Shown here one piece after another: positions 9,179-17,972 of a DNA stretch of 64,000 nucleotides (position 1 is the stretch's first letter; each line of letters opens with the position of its first letter). The stretch comes from Psychrobacillus sp044762745 (GTDB lineage Bacteria; Bacillota; Bacilli; Bacillales_A; Planococcaceae). Both the position numbers and the translations under genes were made by a program. A model generated the notes under the pieces. It made no database searches. It was not told the DNA's origin and was given only the letters and a program-made list of their open reading frames with translations. The DNA lies in contig NZ_JBIWEX010000003.1 of NCBI RefSeq assembly GCF_044762745.1, positions 1-64,000 on the forward strand, written 5' to 3'.

Positions 9179-10051
9179 TTAATTTCTTAATGCTGTTACC
9201 TTTTTAATACCTAACATTTCACGCGCTTCGTCTGGCGTTGCAATTTCATAGCCTAAGTCTGTTGCAATGCCTACAATACGTTCAACGAGCTGTGCATTAC
9301 TTGTTGCTAGTTCGCCTTTTCGGAAGTAGATATTATCCTCAAAGCCTACTCGTGCGTTACCACCAAGTAAAAGGGATGCAATTGTAGCTTGGTGTTGTTG
9401 AGCTGCGATTCCCATTGCACCAAAGTATGCGTTTTGTGGTAATTTACGTACTAGATGTGTGATGTTTTCCATGCTAAAGTTAATGGCACCTTGGTTGATT
9501 TTTAACATTCCAAATACGAAGTTAAATGATAGAGGACCATCAAAAAGTCCTTCAGGCGCTAAAATGTTGACTACATCTTCTAATTGCGCATGGTTAAAGA
9601 TTTCTAATTCTGGCTTGATGTTACGTTCTTTCATCAATGTCGCAGCATTCCGTAACCAGTCACGATCCCAAAGCGTTGGCTTGATCATGTCTCCAACATA
9701 CGCTTGCATCAGACCACAATCTAAAGAAGCCATCTCTGGATAAGCGTCTAGCACTTGTAAACCATCATCAATATGCGTACCCGGGATCATCGCTGGTGCT
9801 GTAGAGAATTGTTGTATTATATTAGTTTTTGCTGCTACTTCTGCTTTAATCTCTTTGAAAACGTTCACATCATTTGTTGGAACCCCTTTTGAATCGCGTG
9901 CATGAATGTGTGCGATTGCAGCACCCGCATCATAACAACGTTGAACTTCACGTGCAATTTCATTTGGTTGTTCTGGTAATGCAGGGTTTGCTTCTTTACC
10001 ATGGAAATTACTTGTTGGTGCAACGGTTATAATAATTTTCTTTTTAGCCAT
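9179..10051 (-). CDS. BKACE (DUF849) beta-keto acid cleavage enzyme
   Basis: A 290-residue TIM barrel of the 3-keto-5-aminohexanoate cleavage enzyme family. The Zn-binding AHIHARD motif places His48 and His50 as ligands, and GFEDNIYFRKGELA near 225-240 is the characteristic late motif. Family enzymes condense a beta-keto acid with acetyl-CoA to give acetoacetate and a new CoA ester. RBS GGAGGA precedes the ATG. The thioesterase gene lies 35 bases upstream, so a CoA ester made here could be hydrolysed by its neighbour. It implies a beta-keto acid intermediate in the pathway. Confidence 0.88.
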   Translation of the reverse strand: MAKKKIIITVAPTSNFHGKEANPALPEQPNEIAREVQRCYDAGAAIAHIHARDSKGVPTNDVNVFKEIKAEVAAKTNIIQQFSTAPAMIPGTHIDDGLQVLDAYPEMASLDCGLMQAYVGDMIKPTLWDRDWLRNAATLMKERNIKPELEIFNHAQLEDVVNILAPEGLFDGPLSFNFVFGMLKINQGAINFSMENITHLVRKLPQNAYFGAMGIAAQQHQATIASLLLGGNARVGFEDNIYFRKGELATSNAQLVERIVGIATDLGYEIATPDEAREMLGIKKVTALRN

Positions 10052-10086
10052 CTTTCATTCCTCCAATTTTTTATAGCGCTTACATT

Positions 10087-10500
10087 TTACGTAATAGATA
10101 CTGGTTCAAGATGCTTTACTAATTCAGTCTTTATAAACTCCGGTATTGACACTGATTTACCAGTATCACGATCAACAAAGACATTTGTTAAACTACCTTT
10201 CGCAACTGGCTTCTCTTCTTTATAAAAACCGAATGATAGTTTATAAGACGAATTACCAATCTTCGTTACGGAAACTTGCGCCTCTAATTCATCGTCATAT
10301 TCGATTTCTCCCAAATAGCTACACTCTACATGTACACGTGGCATGTCTAAGCCCGATTTAAAAATTTTTTTGTATGAATAACCGATACGTCTAAAAAAAT
10401 CATGATCCATTATTTCGAAGTACTTAAAAATCGAACTATAATGAATACGTCCTGACATATCAGTATCAACAAACTGAATACGAATTGTCTTGGTAATCAT
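10087..10500 (-). CDS. Hot-dog fold acyl-CoA thioesterase
   Basis: A 137-residue single-domain 4HBT/YbgC-type thioesterase. It begins with a strand reading IRIQFVDTDMSGRIHY, which carries the conserved Asp (DTD) and G-x-[IV] ahead of the long helix FKYFEIMDHDFF. It hydrolyses acyl-CoA or aryl-CoA thioesters. ATG is preceded by GGGGAGAAAT. It is first in the minus-strand unit thioesterase-BKACE-cyclase and is divergent from a LysR gene. It may act on the CoA ester released by the BKACE enzyme (inference). Confidence 0.85.
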   Translation of the reverse strand: MITKTIRIQFVDTDMSGRIHYSSIFKYFEIMDHDFFRRIGYSYKKIFKSGLDMPRVHVECSYLGEIEYDDELEAQVSVTKIGNSSYKLSFGFYKEEKPVAKGSLTNVFVDRDTGKSVSIPEFIKTELVKHLEPVSIT

Positions 10501-10627
10501 TGAACTTATTTCTCCCCCTTTGTTTTAGTAAATTAGTTTTGAAGTAGTAACACTTTCTTCAATTACCATTGACTAAATATTACGAAAGTTTATCATAAAG
10601 ATAAAGTTAAGATTATTTAGGTTTACA

Positions 10628-10640
10628 TAAGAAAAACTTA
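10628..10640. promoter_or_regulatory. T-N11-A box TAAGAAAAACTTA in the divergent promoter region
   Basis: The 13-mer TAAGAAAAACTTA is a 4-base inverted repeat (TAAG/CTTA) with T-N11-A spacing, the classic LysR-type recognition form. It lies 28 bases upstream of the plus-strand LysR start and about 128 bases upstream of the thioesterase start. An identical 13-mer occurs at 13998-14010 upstream of the monooxygenase gene. Confidence 0.5.
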
Positions 10641-10668
10641 CAATAAACAAAAAACGGGGGGATAAAAT

Positions 10669-11583
10669 ATGAATATGGACCATTTAAAATATATGATTGA
10701 AGTATCAGAGCAAGGAACAATTGCGAAAGCAGCAGATAAATTGCATGTGTCACATTCAGCCATTAGCCAAGCAATTAGTAGTATAGAATCTGAACTCGGC
10801 GTCTCTGTCTTTAAACGCTCTCGCTCAGGTAGTCAATTGACCGAAGAGGGCAAAACGGTTATTAAACTTTCTTTGGAAATGATGAATAAACTAGAGGAAT
10901 TAAAAAGGATTAATCAACAATCTGAATTGCTTGAAGGAAATTTAAAAATTACGGCATCAACAATTTATTACTCTACTTTTTTACCGGAGTTCATGTATTC
11001 ATTCCGCAAAGAGTTCCCTAAAGTCAAAATCGAAATTCATGAAAATGATACCCAAAATATTATAGAAGCAATCAAAAGTAATGTGTTTGATATCGGACTC
11101 GTTTTAGGAACAGATGAAACTTTAAATATCAAAGATCCCCGTATTACATTAGATGTATTACTAAAATCTAAAATTATGGTCTGTGTGAGCAAATATTCAC
11201 CACTCGCTTACAACAAGTCTGTTACGCCAGAAGAATTAATTAAACAGCCTTTAGTCATTCGAAATGAGAAATTTGCAGAACGTTTCTGGAATAAATTATT
11301 TTTAGATTATGGGGAAGGCAACGTCATTTTTTATTCAAACAGTCATGACGTCATAATAAATATTATCTCTAACAATATAGCAGTTGGCATTTATTCAGAG
11401 TTTTGGGTTCGTCATAATCCTTTAGTTTCAAGTGGAGATATTATTGCGCTTCCCTATGTCGATGAAACGCCATATTATGGGACTACATACTTAATTAGTG
11501 TACTACCTAAAATTAGTCATTTACCTAAAATAACAAAAGCGTTTATGAATGATTTAAAACAAAAGATCGTTGATACGTACTAA
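10669..11583 (+). CDS. LysR-family transcriptional regulator (divergent)
   Basis: A 304-residue LysR protein. Its winged helix reads DHLKYMIEVSEQGTIAKAA, then HVSHSAISQAIS, and a C-terminal effector-binding domain follows. It is the only plus-strand gene in the left cluster and is transcribed away from thioesterase-BKACE-cyclase, the usual arrangement of a LysR activator and its target. The start is ATG with a GGGGGGAT Shine-Dalgarno. A T-N11-A box sits just upstream, and a terminator hairpin follows at 11631. It probably regulates the BKACE unit and, through the second copy of the box, the monooxygenase pair. Confidence 0.9.
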   Translation: MNMDHLKYMIEVSEQGTIAKAADKLHVSHSAISQAISSIESELGVSVFKRSRSGSQLTEEGKTVIKLSLEMMNKLEELKRINQQSELLEGNLKITASTIYYSTFLPEFMYSFRKEFPKVKIEIHENDTQNIIEAIKSNVFDIGLVLGTDETLNIKDPRITLDVLLKSKIMVCVSKYSPLAYNKSVTPEELIKQPLVIRNEKFAERFWNKLFLDYGEGNVIFYSNSHDVIINIISNNIAVGIYSEFWVRHNPLVSSGDIIALPYVDETPYYGTTYLISVLPKISHLPKITKAFMNDLKQKIVDTY

Positions 11584-11630
11584 GATTCCTTTTCAATAAT
11601 TGGAAGGAAATGTTCAATAAAGAATGGAGA

Positions 11631-11664
11631 GCCAGTACTCTAAATTAAAGTACTGGCACTTTTA
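11631..11664 (+). terminator. Rho-independent terminator after the LysR gene
   Basis: Stem GCCAGTACT / AGTACTGGC (11631-11639, 11649-11657) with a 9-base loop, followed by ACTTTTATT. It lies 48 bases after the LysR stop. Confidence 0.75.
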
Positions 11665-11724
11665 TTATTTAGTTTGAAACATGCAATAGTAAGTGACATC
11701 TAATTAATTTGCCTACAAATAAAG

Positions 11725-11750
11725 AAAAACTGCTACAAGGAGCAGTTTTT
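11725..11750. terminator. Bidirectional terminator between LysR and flavin reductase
   Basis: Hairpin AAAAACTGCT / AGCAGTTTTT with a 6-base loop. The T-run is present on both strands. It starts 15 bases past the flavin reductase stop on the minus strand and so closes that unit. Confidence 0.8.
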
Positions 11751-11764
11751 CAGTCATTCATCGT

Positions 11765-12274
11765 CTATATCATAACAGGATAAAATTCAGCTGGTATTTC
11801 GCCGAAGTGACGGCGATGATACAGCATCGGATTTTTACTTTCGTCAATTGAAATATTTTGCACAGCACCGATTAAAATTGTATGGTCACCCGCTTCAATC
11901 GCTTGATGCGTTGTACACTCAAGCACTGCAAAAGCCCCTTCAATAACTGGTACACCTAATTCAGATTGTGACCAAGTACAAGTGCTAAAGCGGTCCTCGT
12001 GCTTACTTGAAAATGTTTTACACAGTTCTTGTTGGTCACCAGCTAAAATATGGACCCCGAATTTGCCACCTTCTGTAAAGGTTTTAAGCGTTGAAACACG
12101 GTGATCGATTGACCACAAAATTAATAATGGGTCAAGCGAAACCGATGCAAACGAGTTTACCGTTAAACCAACTGGTAGGTTTTCCTCAGTTGTGGCTGTT
12201 ACAACAGTAACACCAGTTGGATAGTTTCCTAATGCATTTTTAAATAATTGTTGTTGTACTAACTTTGTTTCCAT
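11765..12274 (-). CDS. Flavin reductase component of a two-component monooxygenase
   Basis: A 169-residue flavin_Reduct-domain protein. The opening motif FKNALGNYPTGVTVVTA and the flavin-contact segment VNSFASVSLDPLLILWSI are those of HpaC/HsaB/IacG-type NAD(P)H:flavin oxidoreductases, which hand reduced FMN or FAD to a partner oxygenase. RBS GGGAGAT lies 10 bases before the ATG. It is 61 bases downstream of an acyl-CoA-dehydrogenase-like monooxygenase, its natural partner. It is distinct from the hpaC homologue at 61.4 kb. Confidence 0.88.
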   Translation of the reverse strand: METKLVQQQLFKNALGNYPTGVTVVTATTEENLPVGLTVNSFASVSLDPLLILWSIDHRVSTLKTFTEGGKFGVHILAGDQQELCKTFSSKHEDRFSTCTWSQSELGVPVIEGAFAVLECTTHQAIEAGDHTILIGAVQNISIDESKNPMLYHRRHFGEIPAEFYPVMI

Positions 12275-12335
12275 TTCCAGACCATCTCCCTTTGTTTAAA
12301 CAATATATTACTACCTCTTCGGAAAATCTATATTT

Positions 12336-13532
12336 TCAAACAATTAATATACTTTTCGGATTAAGCTCAATGCCCAATTCCATTTTTCCAAACAACTCAC
12401 CTAACATATCTAAGTTAAATGCATAATGTAAAGATGATGCTTGGACATCTCTCCAGTAACGTTGTAATGGGTTAGACTCATAAATCATAGATGCTCCAGC
12501 ATTATCCACAATTGCTTTTACCGCTTGGTTACATAGTCTGGCAACATAACCATAATTTCGACGATTTACTAACTTTTCATAAATATCAATTGTTTCTCCC
12601 GTAGTAAGTCTGATGATTGTTTTTTCTAATAGCGCTTCAGCTGCTGTTATGGTCGCTGAAACTTCTGCTATACGAATTTGTTGATGCGTAAAATCAGCTA
12701 CCTTCTCATTGCTTTTGTTCACTTTGCTACGCATCGTCTCTCTCCACTGTTCATAAGCTCCGATACTCGCGCCTATTAAAGAGGATGATAAGCTAACTGG
12801 CATCGCTGCAAATAAAGGATAGCTATATAAAAGACTTGTATTAATCCGTCTACCAGGACCTTCTCCTCGTTGGCACCAAGCGATCATATCCAATGTTCTA
12901 TGTTTCGGAACAAACACATTTTCCAGTAAAATATTATTACTACCAGTTCCTTTTGTCGCAACTGTTTTCCATGTATTTTGCACTACTATATCTTCTTTCG
13001 GCACCATCATCATCAACACTTCACTTGGTGCCCCAGTGTCTGGGTTTAGATCTACAAATCCCATCACCATCACCCAATCGCTGTGATCAATTCCAGATGA
13101 AAAGCCCCATTGACCATTCAGTTGATAACCGCCTTCAACAGATATCACTTTGTTCATTGGAGCAGGATTGAACGAAGAGGCAATCAGCGCATCAATATCG
13201 TTCTCCCAAACCTCACGCTGTACTTCTTCCGGGAAGTAAGCTAGCATCCATGAATGGATTAGTAAAAGTGAGTAGCACCATCCCGCAGATGGATCTGCTT
13301 TTGAGATTTCCTTTACTGTTTCATACAAAGTATCAAAACCTAACTCGTAGCCACCCCAATGCTTCGGCGTCATCGTACGAACAAGGCCTGAGTCAATAAA
13401 ATCTTGAATGTTTTCTTGAGGTTGACGGGACAGTTCCTCCGTTAAATTAAAGCGTGGCTTCACCTTGAGTGCTAATGTTTTAGCGATTTCTACAACTTCT
13501 TCATGTGTTAACGCATACGTTAATTGAGTCAA
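12336..13532 (-). CDS. Acyl-CoA-dehydrogenase-fold flavin monooxygenase
   Basis: A 398-residue protein with the ACAD/HsaA-type group D layout: a helical N-domain (LVRTMTPKHWGGYELGF), a beta domain with SSGIDHSDWVMVMGF and VATKGTGSNNI, and a C-terminal four-helix bundle. It lacks an obvious CoA-pocket signature. Together with the next-door flavin reductase this suggests an FMNH2/FADH2-dependent oxygenase (HsaA, IacA or similar) that hydroxylates an aromatic ring, rather than a dehydrogenase. Start is TTG with AAGGAGG 7-10 bases upstream. A probable LysR box lies about 470 bases upstream. The substrate is unknown; indole-acetate-like or phenolic compounds are possible. Confidence 0.82.
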   Translation of the reverse strand: MTQLTYALTHEEVVEIAKTLALKVKPRFNLTEELSRQPQENIQDFIDSGLVRTMTPKHWGGYELGFDTLYETVKEISKADPSAGWCYSLLLIHSWMLAYFPEEVQREVWENDIDALIASSFNPAPMNKVISVEGGYQLNGQWGFSSGIDHSDWVMVMGFVDLNPDTGAPSEVLMMMVPKEDIVVQNTWKTVATKGTGSNNILLENVFVPKHRTLDMIAWCQRGEGPGRRINTSLLYSYPLFAAMPVSLSSSLIGASIGAYEQWRETMRSKVNKSNEKVADFTHQQIRIAEVSATITAAEALLEKTIIRLTTGETIDIYEKLVNRRNYGYVARLCNQAVKAIVDNAGASMIYESNPLQRYWRDVQASSLHYAFNLDMLGELFGKMELGIELNPKSILIV

Positions 13533-13693
13533 AAAATGACCTCCTTTGATATATTTTGTGGCTCTATTCTAGACTCCAATTCGCGAGCATTCATGCAGAT
13601 TGTTAGCTAATCAACATCTGTTTCTCGAAATAAACGAATACATTCAAATTATCAGCATGATTTCCATGAAAGGAGGCAATTTTAATTACTTGC

Positions 13694-13714
13694 CTCTTTC
13701 CTCTTTCCTCTTTC
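13694..13714. repeat. Tandem repeat CTCTTTC x3
   Basis: Three exact head-to-tail copies of the heptamer CTCTTTC followed by a degenerate fourth (CTCATTT). It is in noncoding DNA about 160 bases upstream of the monooxygenase start. It may be a slippage-prone tract; no function is evident. Confidence 0.6.
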
Positions 13715-13997
13715 CTCATTTCGGTAGACGTAATATTCCGTCATTTTAGTGCAAAAAACATTCTTTTATGCTGACACGAGTGCCTTCGTTTAGAAACCTT
13801 TCAATCTGCGCTCGGCAGATGCCTGGACCATCGCTAGTAATATATGCCGATTTTTATTAATATTACTTTGCCTGAAATCGCTTACAAAGAAAGCATACTA
13901 ATGCCTCCATCTCGTTGCCATTAGAATGTTGTTAGCTTGAAATAAATTATATAGCTAGTCTATAATACTTGGAAATACATTAAAATTATCATATTAA

Positions 13998-14010
13998 TAA
14001 GAAAAACTTA
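13998..14010. promoter_or_regulatory. Second copy of T-N11-A box TAAGAAAAACTTA
   Basis: Identical to the 13-mer at 10628-10640 and extended here to the perfect 15-base dyad ATAAG-AAAAA-CTTAT. It is in the long intergenic region upstream of the minus-strand monooxygenase unit. A shared operator would link this unit to the divergent LysR. Confidence 0.45.
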
Positions 14011-14277
14011 TATACATATAAAAATAGTTTAATGGAAAACAAGTTTACTTGTTATTGAGTTTTCCCAAAAAAGATTAGGAACGATTCAACTCTAGTTCAC
14101 ACCATTCAATACTTCATTATTTCCAAAACGAAACCTTCTATTCTTCCAGCTATTGGATCTATCGTAGGTTTGGAATAAAGTTTACTGCAAACGTTGATAT
14201 TATAATAGATGAAACCCATGCATTTTGAAAAAAGATTGATCAAAATACACGGGTTAGGATATAATTCAATTTTATTT

Positions 14278-14409
14278 TTATTTCATTTCAGTTTCAATAT
14301 TTGCTCCAAAATCATTTCTTCTTTTACGTTGCTTTTCAAATATGGCTTCCCAAATATTTTTCCCGATTTCAATTGATTTCTTTAAAATAATCTCATTCAA
14401 TAAGACCAT
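14278..14409 (-). CDS. Possible 43-residue small protein, unrecognised
   Basis: The ORF starts at ATG 14409 and encodes a short, strongly basic helical peptide: MVLLNEIILKKS, then a stretch rich in Lys and Arg (FEKQRKRRN), ending TEMK. GAGGAA lies only about 3 bases before the ATG, which is too close for a good ribosome site. It stands alone in the 1.1-kb gap. It may be a remnant or chance ORF. No family recognised. Confidence 0.25.
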   Translation of the reverse strand: MVLLNEIILKKSIEIGKNIWEAIFEKQRKRRNDFGANIETEMK

Positions 14410-14611
14410 TCTTCCTCAAACTGGATATCTATGTTAAATTATAAATGTTTGATTTTTCTGCAGAGCAAGTAATTTCTTACTTTTCTTTTTATTGAATACA
14501 TGATAGAATACATTAATTTGTGCATTGAGCGATGATTCTCTCGATATTATTAATTAATTTTTTTCTACTAGAAAAAGAAAGTAAAAGAGGATTAGATGAG
14601 GAGATGTTTTG

Positions 14612-15343
14612 ATGGAATTCAGAGGAGCTAGTGTTTACGATCAAACGGATTTTTTTTCAAATTACATGAAAAGAAGAAACAGACAAGATAGTCCAAATAA
14701 TGCCATAGAAGGTCCGATTATCTATGAATTAATTGGGAGCATTCAAGATAAAAGCATCTTAGATTTAGGGTGTGGTGATGCCTCATTCGGTAAAAAACTT
14801 TTACATCTAGGGGCAAAATACTATACAGGAGTAGAAGGTTCGGAACAAATGGTGGAAGCTGCGCGCTCAAACTTATTAGAACAAAACGGAACAATACACT
14901 GTGAAACAATGGAATCGTATGATTATCCGAAAGAGGCATTTGATCTTGTAACATCTCGATTCGCCTTTCATTATGTTTCAGACATTGACACCCTGTTTCA
15001 ATATGTTCATAAAACACTTAAAGAAAACGGTAGATTTATTTTTAGTATCCAACATCCTCTTACAACTTCTTCATTTGCTAGTAAGCAAACTGGGGATAAA
15101 CGTGGTAATAGGATTGTCGATGACTATTTCCATGATGGTGAAAGAAAAGAACCTTGGATTGATCAAGTAGTGGTTAAGTATCATCGCACAATTGAACAAT
15201 ATTTTATAGCACTTAGACAAGCTGGTTTTACAGTATTAGATTTACGTGAAGGTACACCAAAACGCGAACATTTTAGTAGTGAAGATGAATTTGTTAGAAG
15301 ACAACGAATTCCTATTGTACTGGCTTTTTCTTGTATGAAGTAA
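14612..15343 (+). CDS. Class I SAM-dependent methyltransferase
   Basis: A 243-residue methyltransferase. Motif I ILDLGCGDASFGKKL lies near 48-62, an acidic end follows (GVEGSEQM), and motif IV-like FDLVTSRFAFHYV follows. The length and the late segment FIFSIQHPLTTSSF match methyltransferase_11-type proteins of Bacillales with unknown small-molecule substrates. I choose ATG 14612, with GAGGAG 9 bases upstream, over the in-frame TTG at 14609. It is a single gene with no partner. Confidence 0.85.
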   Translation: MEFRGASVYDQTDFFSNYMKRRNRQDSPNNAIEGPIIYELIGSIQDKSILDLGCGDASFGKKLLHLGAKYYTGVEGSEQMVEAARSNLLEQNGTIHCETMESYDYPKEAFDLVTSRFAFHYVSDIDTLFQYVHKTLKENGRFIFSIQHPLTTSSFASKQTGDKRGNRIVDDYFHDGERKEPWIDQVVVKYHRTIEQYFIALRQAGFTVLDLREGTPKREHFSSEDEFVRRQRIPIVLAFSCMK

Positions 15344-15551
15344 AATAAATATCCTAATATTATTTTAAAAATATTTGAAAGATGAATTATTAGCCATTGA
15401 CAAAAATTGTGTTCAAAGAGCAAATAAATACATCGGTTAAACTTGCTTTAAAAAACATCTAAAGAGTACATTATTCAACTACGGGTGCTAAATAAGAGTG
15501 ATATGATAATAGATAAAATTATTATTATTTGATTACAAGGGGGGTTGGTCT

Positions 15552-16463
15552 ATGAGATTAACAAATAATAAAATTGAAACTTTAAGAATTAGCATTGCTA
15601 ATGTTTTAAATAACATTATGAAATGGCAGATTGTTGAAATAAAATTTATAGGTAATGGAGTTAATAACGCTGTTTTTTTGGTTAAAGAAAAAAATTTTGG
15701 AATGCTTGCTATCAGAACTCCTTGGAGAACAGAAGAAAACACAAATGATATAAATTTAAGTGGCATTATTTCATTGAAAAAAGAAGCAACTATCTCCGAA
15801 CATTGTCATAAATACAATATCCCAGTACCAAAAGTTCATAGGCTTTATTTAGATGAAGAAATTAACTTTTTAGTAACTGATTTTGTATCGGGAGATGCTC
15901 AAGAGATACCTTCCTACGATGTTGGTCAGCTCACTTCTAAAATACATAAGGTACCGTTGAATAATTTATCAATCATTGATCAGAATGAACGAACATTAAG
16001 TAATATTATTTCTAACAGAATAACAGAACGTGTTCATTTACTATCTAATCTGATAAATAATAGTATCATTATTCCCGATTCAGAGGAAATGGAAGCAATT
16101 CTGAATACAGCACAAACAAAGGACAGTTTACTCCACCTTGATGTTAGACCACCTAATATTATAGGGGAAAATGGAGTTATTAAAGGGATTATAGATTGGG
16201 ATAATGCATTCATTGGTAATCCGATTATGGAGTTAATGAGAATTTCTGAATCTCAAGAGTTAATTGAGGAAGAATTTCTAAAAGGTTACAAAAATGTAGA
16301 CATTATCATAAATACTGATGAAGTTATACAGTCAATTTATCGACTAGATACTGCTTTAATGTTATCCATACTATTCACCACCTTAATCAATGATTCTGCT
16401 AAAAGGGATTACTATCTCAATCGAGTTCATTTTTTAAGTCGAAAAATAAAGAACACCTTATAG
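15552..16463 (+). CDS. Aminoglycoside phosphotransferase (APH)-fold kinase
   Basis: A 303-residue APH/ChoK-like kinase. The Brenner motif reads LLHLDVRPPNII near 195, with catalytic Asp and the Asn that follows, and IIDWDNAFIGNP near 215 supplies the Mg-binding Asp. The N-lobe carries the glycine-containing strand IGNGVNNAVFLV. The family phosphorylates aminoglycosides, macrolides, choline or sugars; the substrate here is not recognisable, so antibiotic resistance should not be assumed. RBS AAGGGGGG precedes the ATG. It is a single gene. Confidence 0.82.
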   Translation: MRLTNNKIETLRISIANVLNNIMKWQIVEIKFIGNGVNNAVFLVKEKNFGMLAIRTPWRTEENTNDINLSGIISLKKEATISEHCHKYNIPVPKVHRLYLDEEINFLVTDFVSGDAQEIPSYDVGQLTSKIHKVPLNNLSIIDQNERTLSNIISNRITERVHLLSNLINNSIIIPDSEEMEAILNTAQTKDSLLHLDVRPPNIIGENGVIKGIIDWDNAFIGNPIMELMRISESQELIEEEFLKGYKNVDIIINTDEVIQSIYRLDTALMLSILFTTLINDSAKRDYYLNRVHFLSRKIKNTL

Positions 16464-16678
16464 CTTCCTCTTATTCAATTAACAGGTGCTTTAATTGAAT
16501 AAAAAAAGAAATAAACATTTAAAGAAATATTCTCTAGGCGTTTTTTCGTGTTAGTATGTTAACTCGTTATATTTAACCCTCTTTTCTTTTTCTCTCTCTA
16601 CCGCTCTATTTTGCCACTCAAATATTTATTGCTGGTATGCATACTGGAAGGAATCGATTTGTGTCCACTATTGAATAA

Positions 16679-16716
16679 CAAAAAGAGGAATCAGCGGTAA
16701 GCTAATTCCTCTTTTT
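16679..16716. terminator. Terminator downstream of nos
   Basis: Arms AAAAAGAGGAAT and ATTCCTCTTTTT enclose a 12-14 base loop and have T-runs on both strands. It abuts the nos stop codon (minus strand) and also faces the APH-fold gene (plus strand). Confidence 0.8.
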
Positions 16717-17771
16717 TAGTACGGTGCCTTTTGGTAAAAGTAATTGGGCGTTTTCTTTTCATTTGCATAAGGCTTATGAAAAATATGAGTCGTAGCGGGA
16801 GATAATGGAGGAATTAGCCAACTCCAGTTTCCTGTTACATCACGTCCTGCTTCGTGTTCATTTGTTTCAAACCGTTTAAACTGTTGGGCAGCCGTGTGAT
16901 GATCTACGATACTCACCCCATCTTCTTTATAAGAAAATAAAACAGCGGCATTCAGTTCTACTAATGCACGATCCTTCCAAAGAGAAGCATTCGATTTCGT
17001 ATTCAGTCCCATCTGTTCAGCAATCACCGGAAGCATATTATAGCGATTGTCGTCTGCTAAATTACGCGCACCAATTTCTGTTCCCATATACCATCCGTTA
17101 AATGGAGCGGCTACGTAAGAAATACCGCCTACTTCCAATTTCATACTGGAAATCATCGGAACGGCATACCATTTCAACCCTAAATCTGCAAACCAGTCGA
17201 ATTCCGGATGTCGAATGGATACTTCTAAAATGGATACTTGCGGTATATCAAATAATTTTGGCGGATTGTCTTTGATTTGAATAACGAGTGGCAACACGTC
17301 AAACAAGCCATTATTTCCTTTCCAACCGAGATTTTGGCACACTTTTGTGAATGCTACCGAATCTGGATCCCCAATTATTCCATTCTCCGTTTCGTAGCCT
17401 GCATAACGGATTAATTGCTGATTCCAAATCCGTACATCTTTTTGGGAAAAAACCGTAATCGTCGGACGAATTCTTCCATTATTCGTTGCAAATTCAATAT
17501 GCTCTAAAAGCGCATCGAATATGGACTCCTCATCATGCAAATACCTTTTATCTAAGACGTTTAAACTTTGCCAAAAAAGTCGGCCAATGCATTTATTACT
17601 ATTTCGCCAAGCCATTTTAGCCCCGTAACTGAGCTCATCTATCGAATGTTCGTATGTACCTTGTTTTAAAATTTGTTGCTCTACTTCTATTAAACGAATC
17701 CCCATTTCCTGCTCCGATTGACCAGTTTCTTCATAATAAGTTCGGATAAAATTGTTAGCTTCATTGAACAT
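16716..17771 (-). CDS. nos: Bacterial nitric oxide synthase, oxygenase domain
   Basis: A 351-residue haem oxygenase that oxidises L-arginine to citrulline and NO. The haem-thiolate Cys61 sits in NSNKCIGRLFW. The substrate Glu is in WYMGTEIGARNLAD near 240, and the pterin-side segment WSWLIPPLSPATTHIFH lies near the C-terminus. The length matches Gram-positive bNOS, which lacks the fused reductase and borrows electrons from cellular flavodoxins. RBS TAGGAGGG lies upstream of the ATG. It is a single gene. In Bacillus relatives bNOS protects against oxidative stress and antibiotics (family knowledge). Confidence 0.96.
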   Translation of the reverse strand: MFNEANNFIRTYYEETGQSEQEMGIRLIEVEQQILKQGTYEHSIDELSYGAKMAWRNSNKCIGRLFWQSLNVLDKRYLHDEESIFDALLEHIEFATNNGRIRPTITVFSQKDVRIWNQQLIRYAGYETENGIIGDPDSVAFTKVCQNLGWKGNNGLFDVLPLVIQIKDNPPKLFDIPQVSILEVSIRHPEFDWFADLGLKWYAVPMISSMKLEVGGISYVAAPFNGWYMGTEIGARNLADDNRYNMLPVIAEQMGLNTKSNASLWKDRALVELNAAVLFSYKEDGVSIVDHHTAAQQFKRFETNEHEAGRDVTGNWSWLIPPLSPATTHIFHKPYANEKKTPNYFYQKAPY

Positions 17772-17972
17772 GACTGAAAATCCCTCCTACTGTCTCCCTC
17801 CATCATAGAAGAAACGGCTTGGTGCATACAAGTGCCAAGCCGTCGGAAGTTGTGAGGGATTTATGACAGAAAAAAACCGGATAGTTAAGATCGTTTCTTA
17901 ATTCCATGGAAAAATCAATGACATCTCTCCCTTTCCAGGTAGCATTTATGGGAGATTAATCCTATGTTAATG

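Larger units (their letters stand above)
13533..14611. other. Long intergenic region (about 1.1 kb)
   Basis: No convincing full gene. It contains a short CTCTTTC tandem repeat (13694-13714), a copy of the TAAGAAAAACTTA box (13998-14010), and one small minus-strand ORF (14278-14409, listed separately). It probably holds the promoter of the monooxygenase unit on the left and of the methyltransferase on the right. Confidence 0.5.

Noticed and set aside
15552..16463. Aminoglycoside resistance gene
   Set aside because: The APH fold is clear, but this fold also serves many other small-molecule kinases, so no drug can be named.
16473..16500. Hairpin ATTCAATTAA / TTAATTGAAT after the APH-fold gene
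   Set aside because: The tail after the stem on the plus strand is a run of A, not T, so it is not a standard terminator for that gene.
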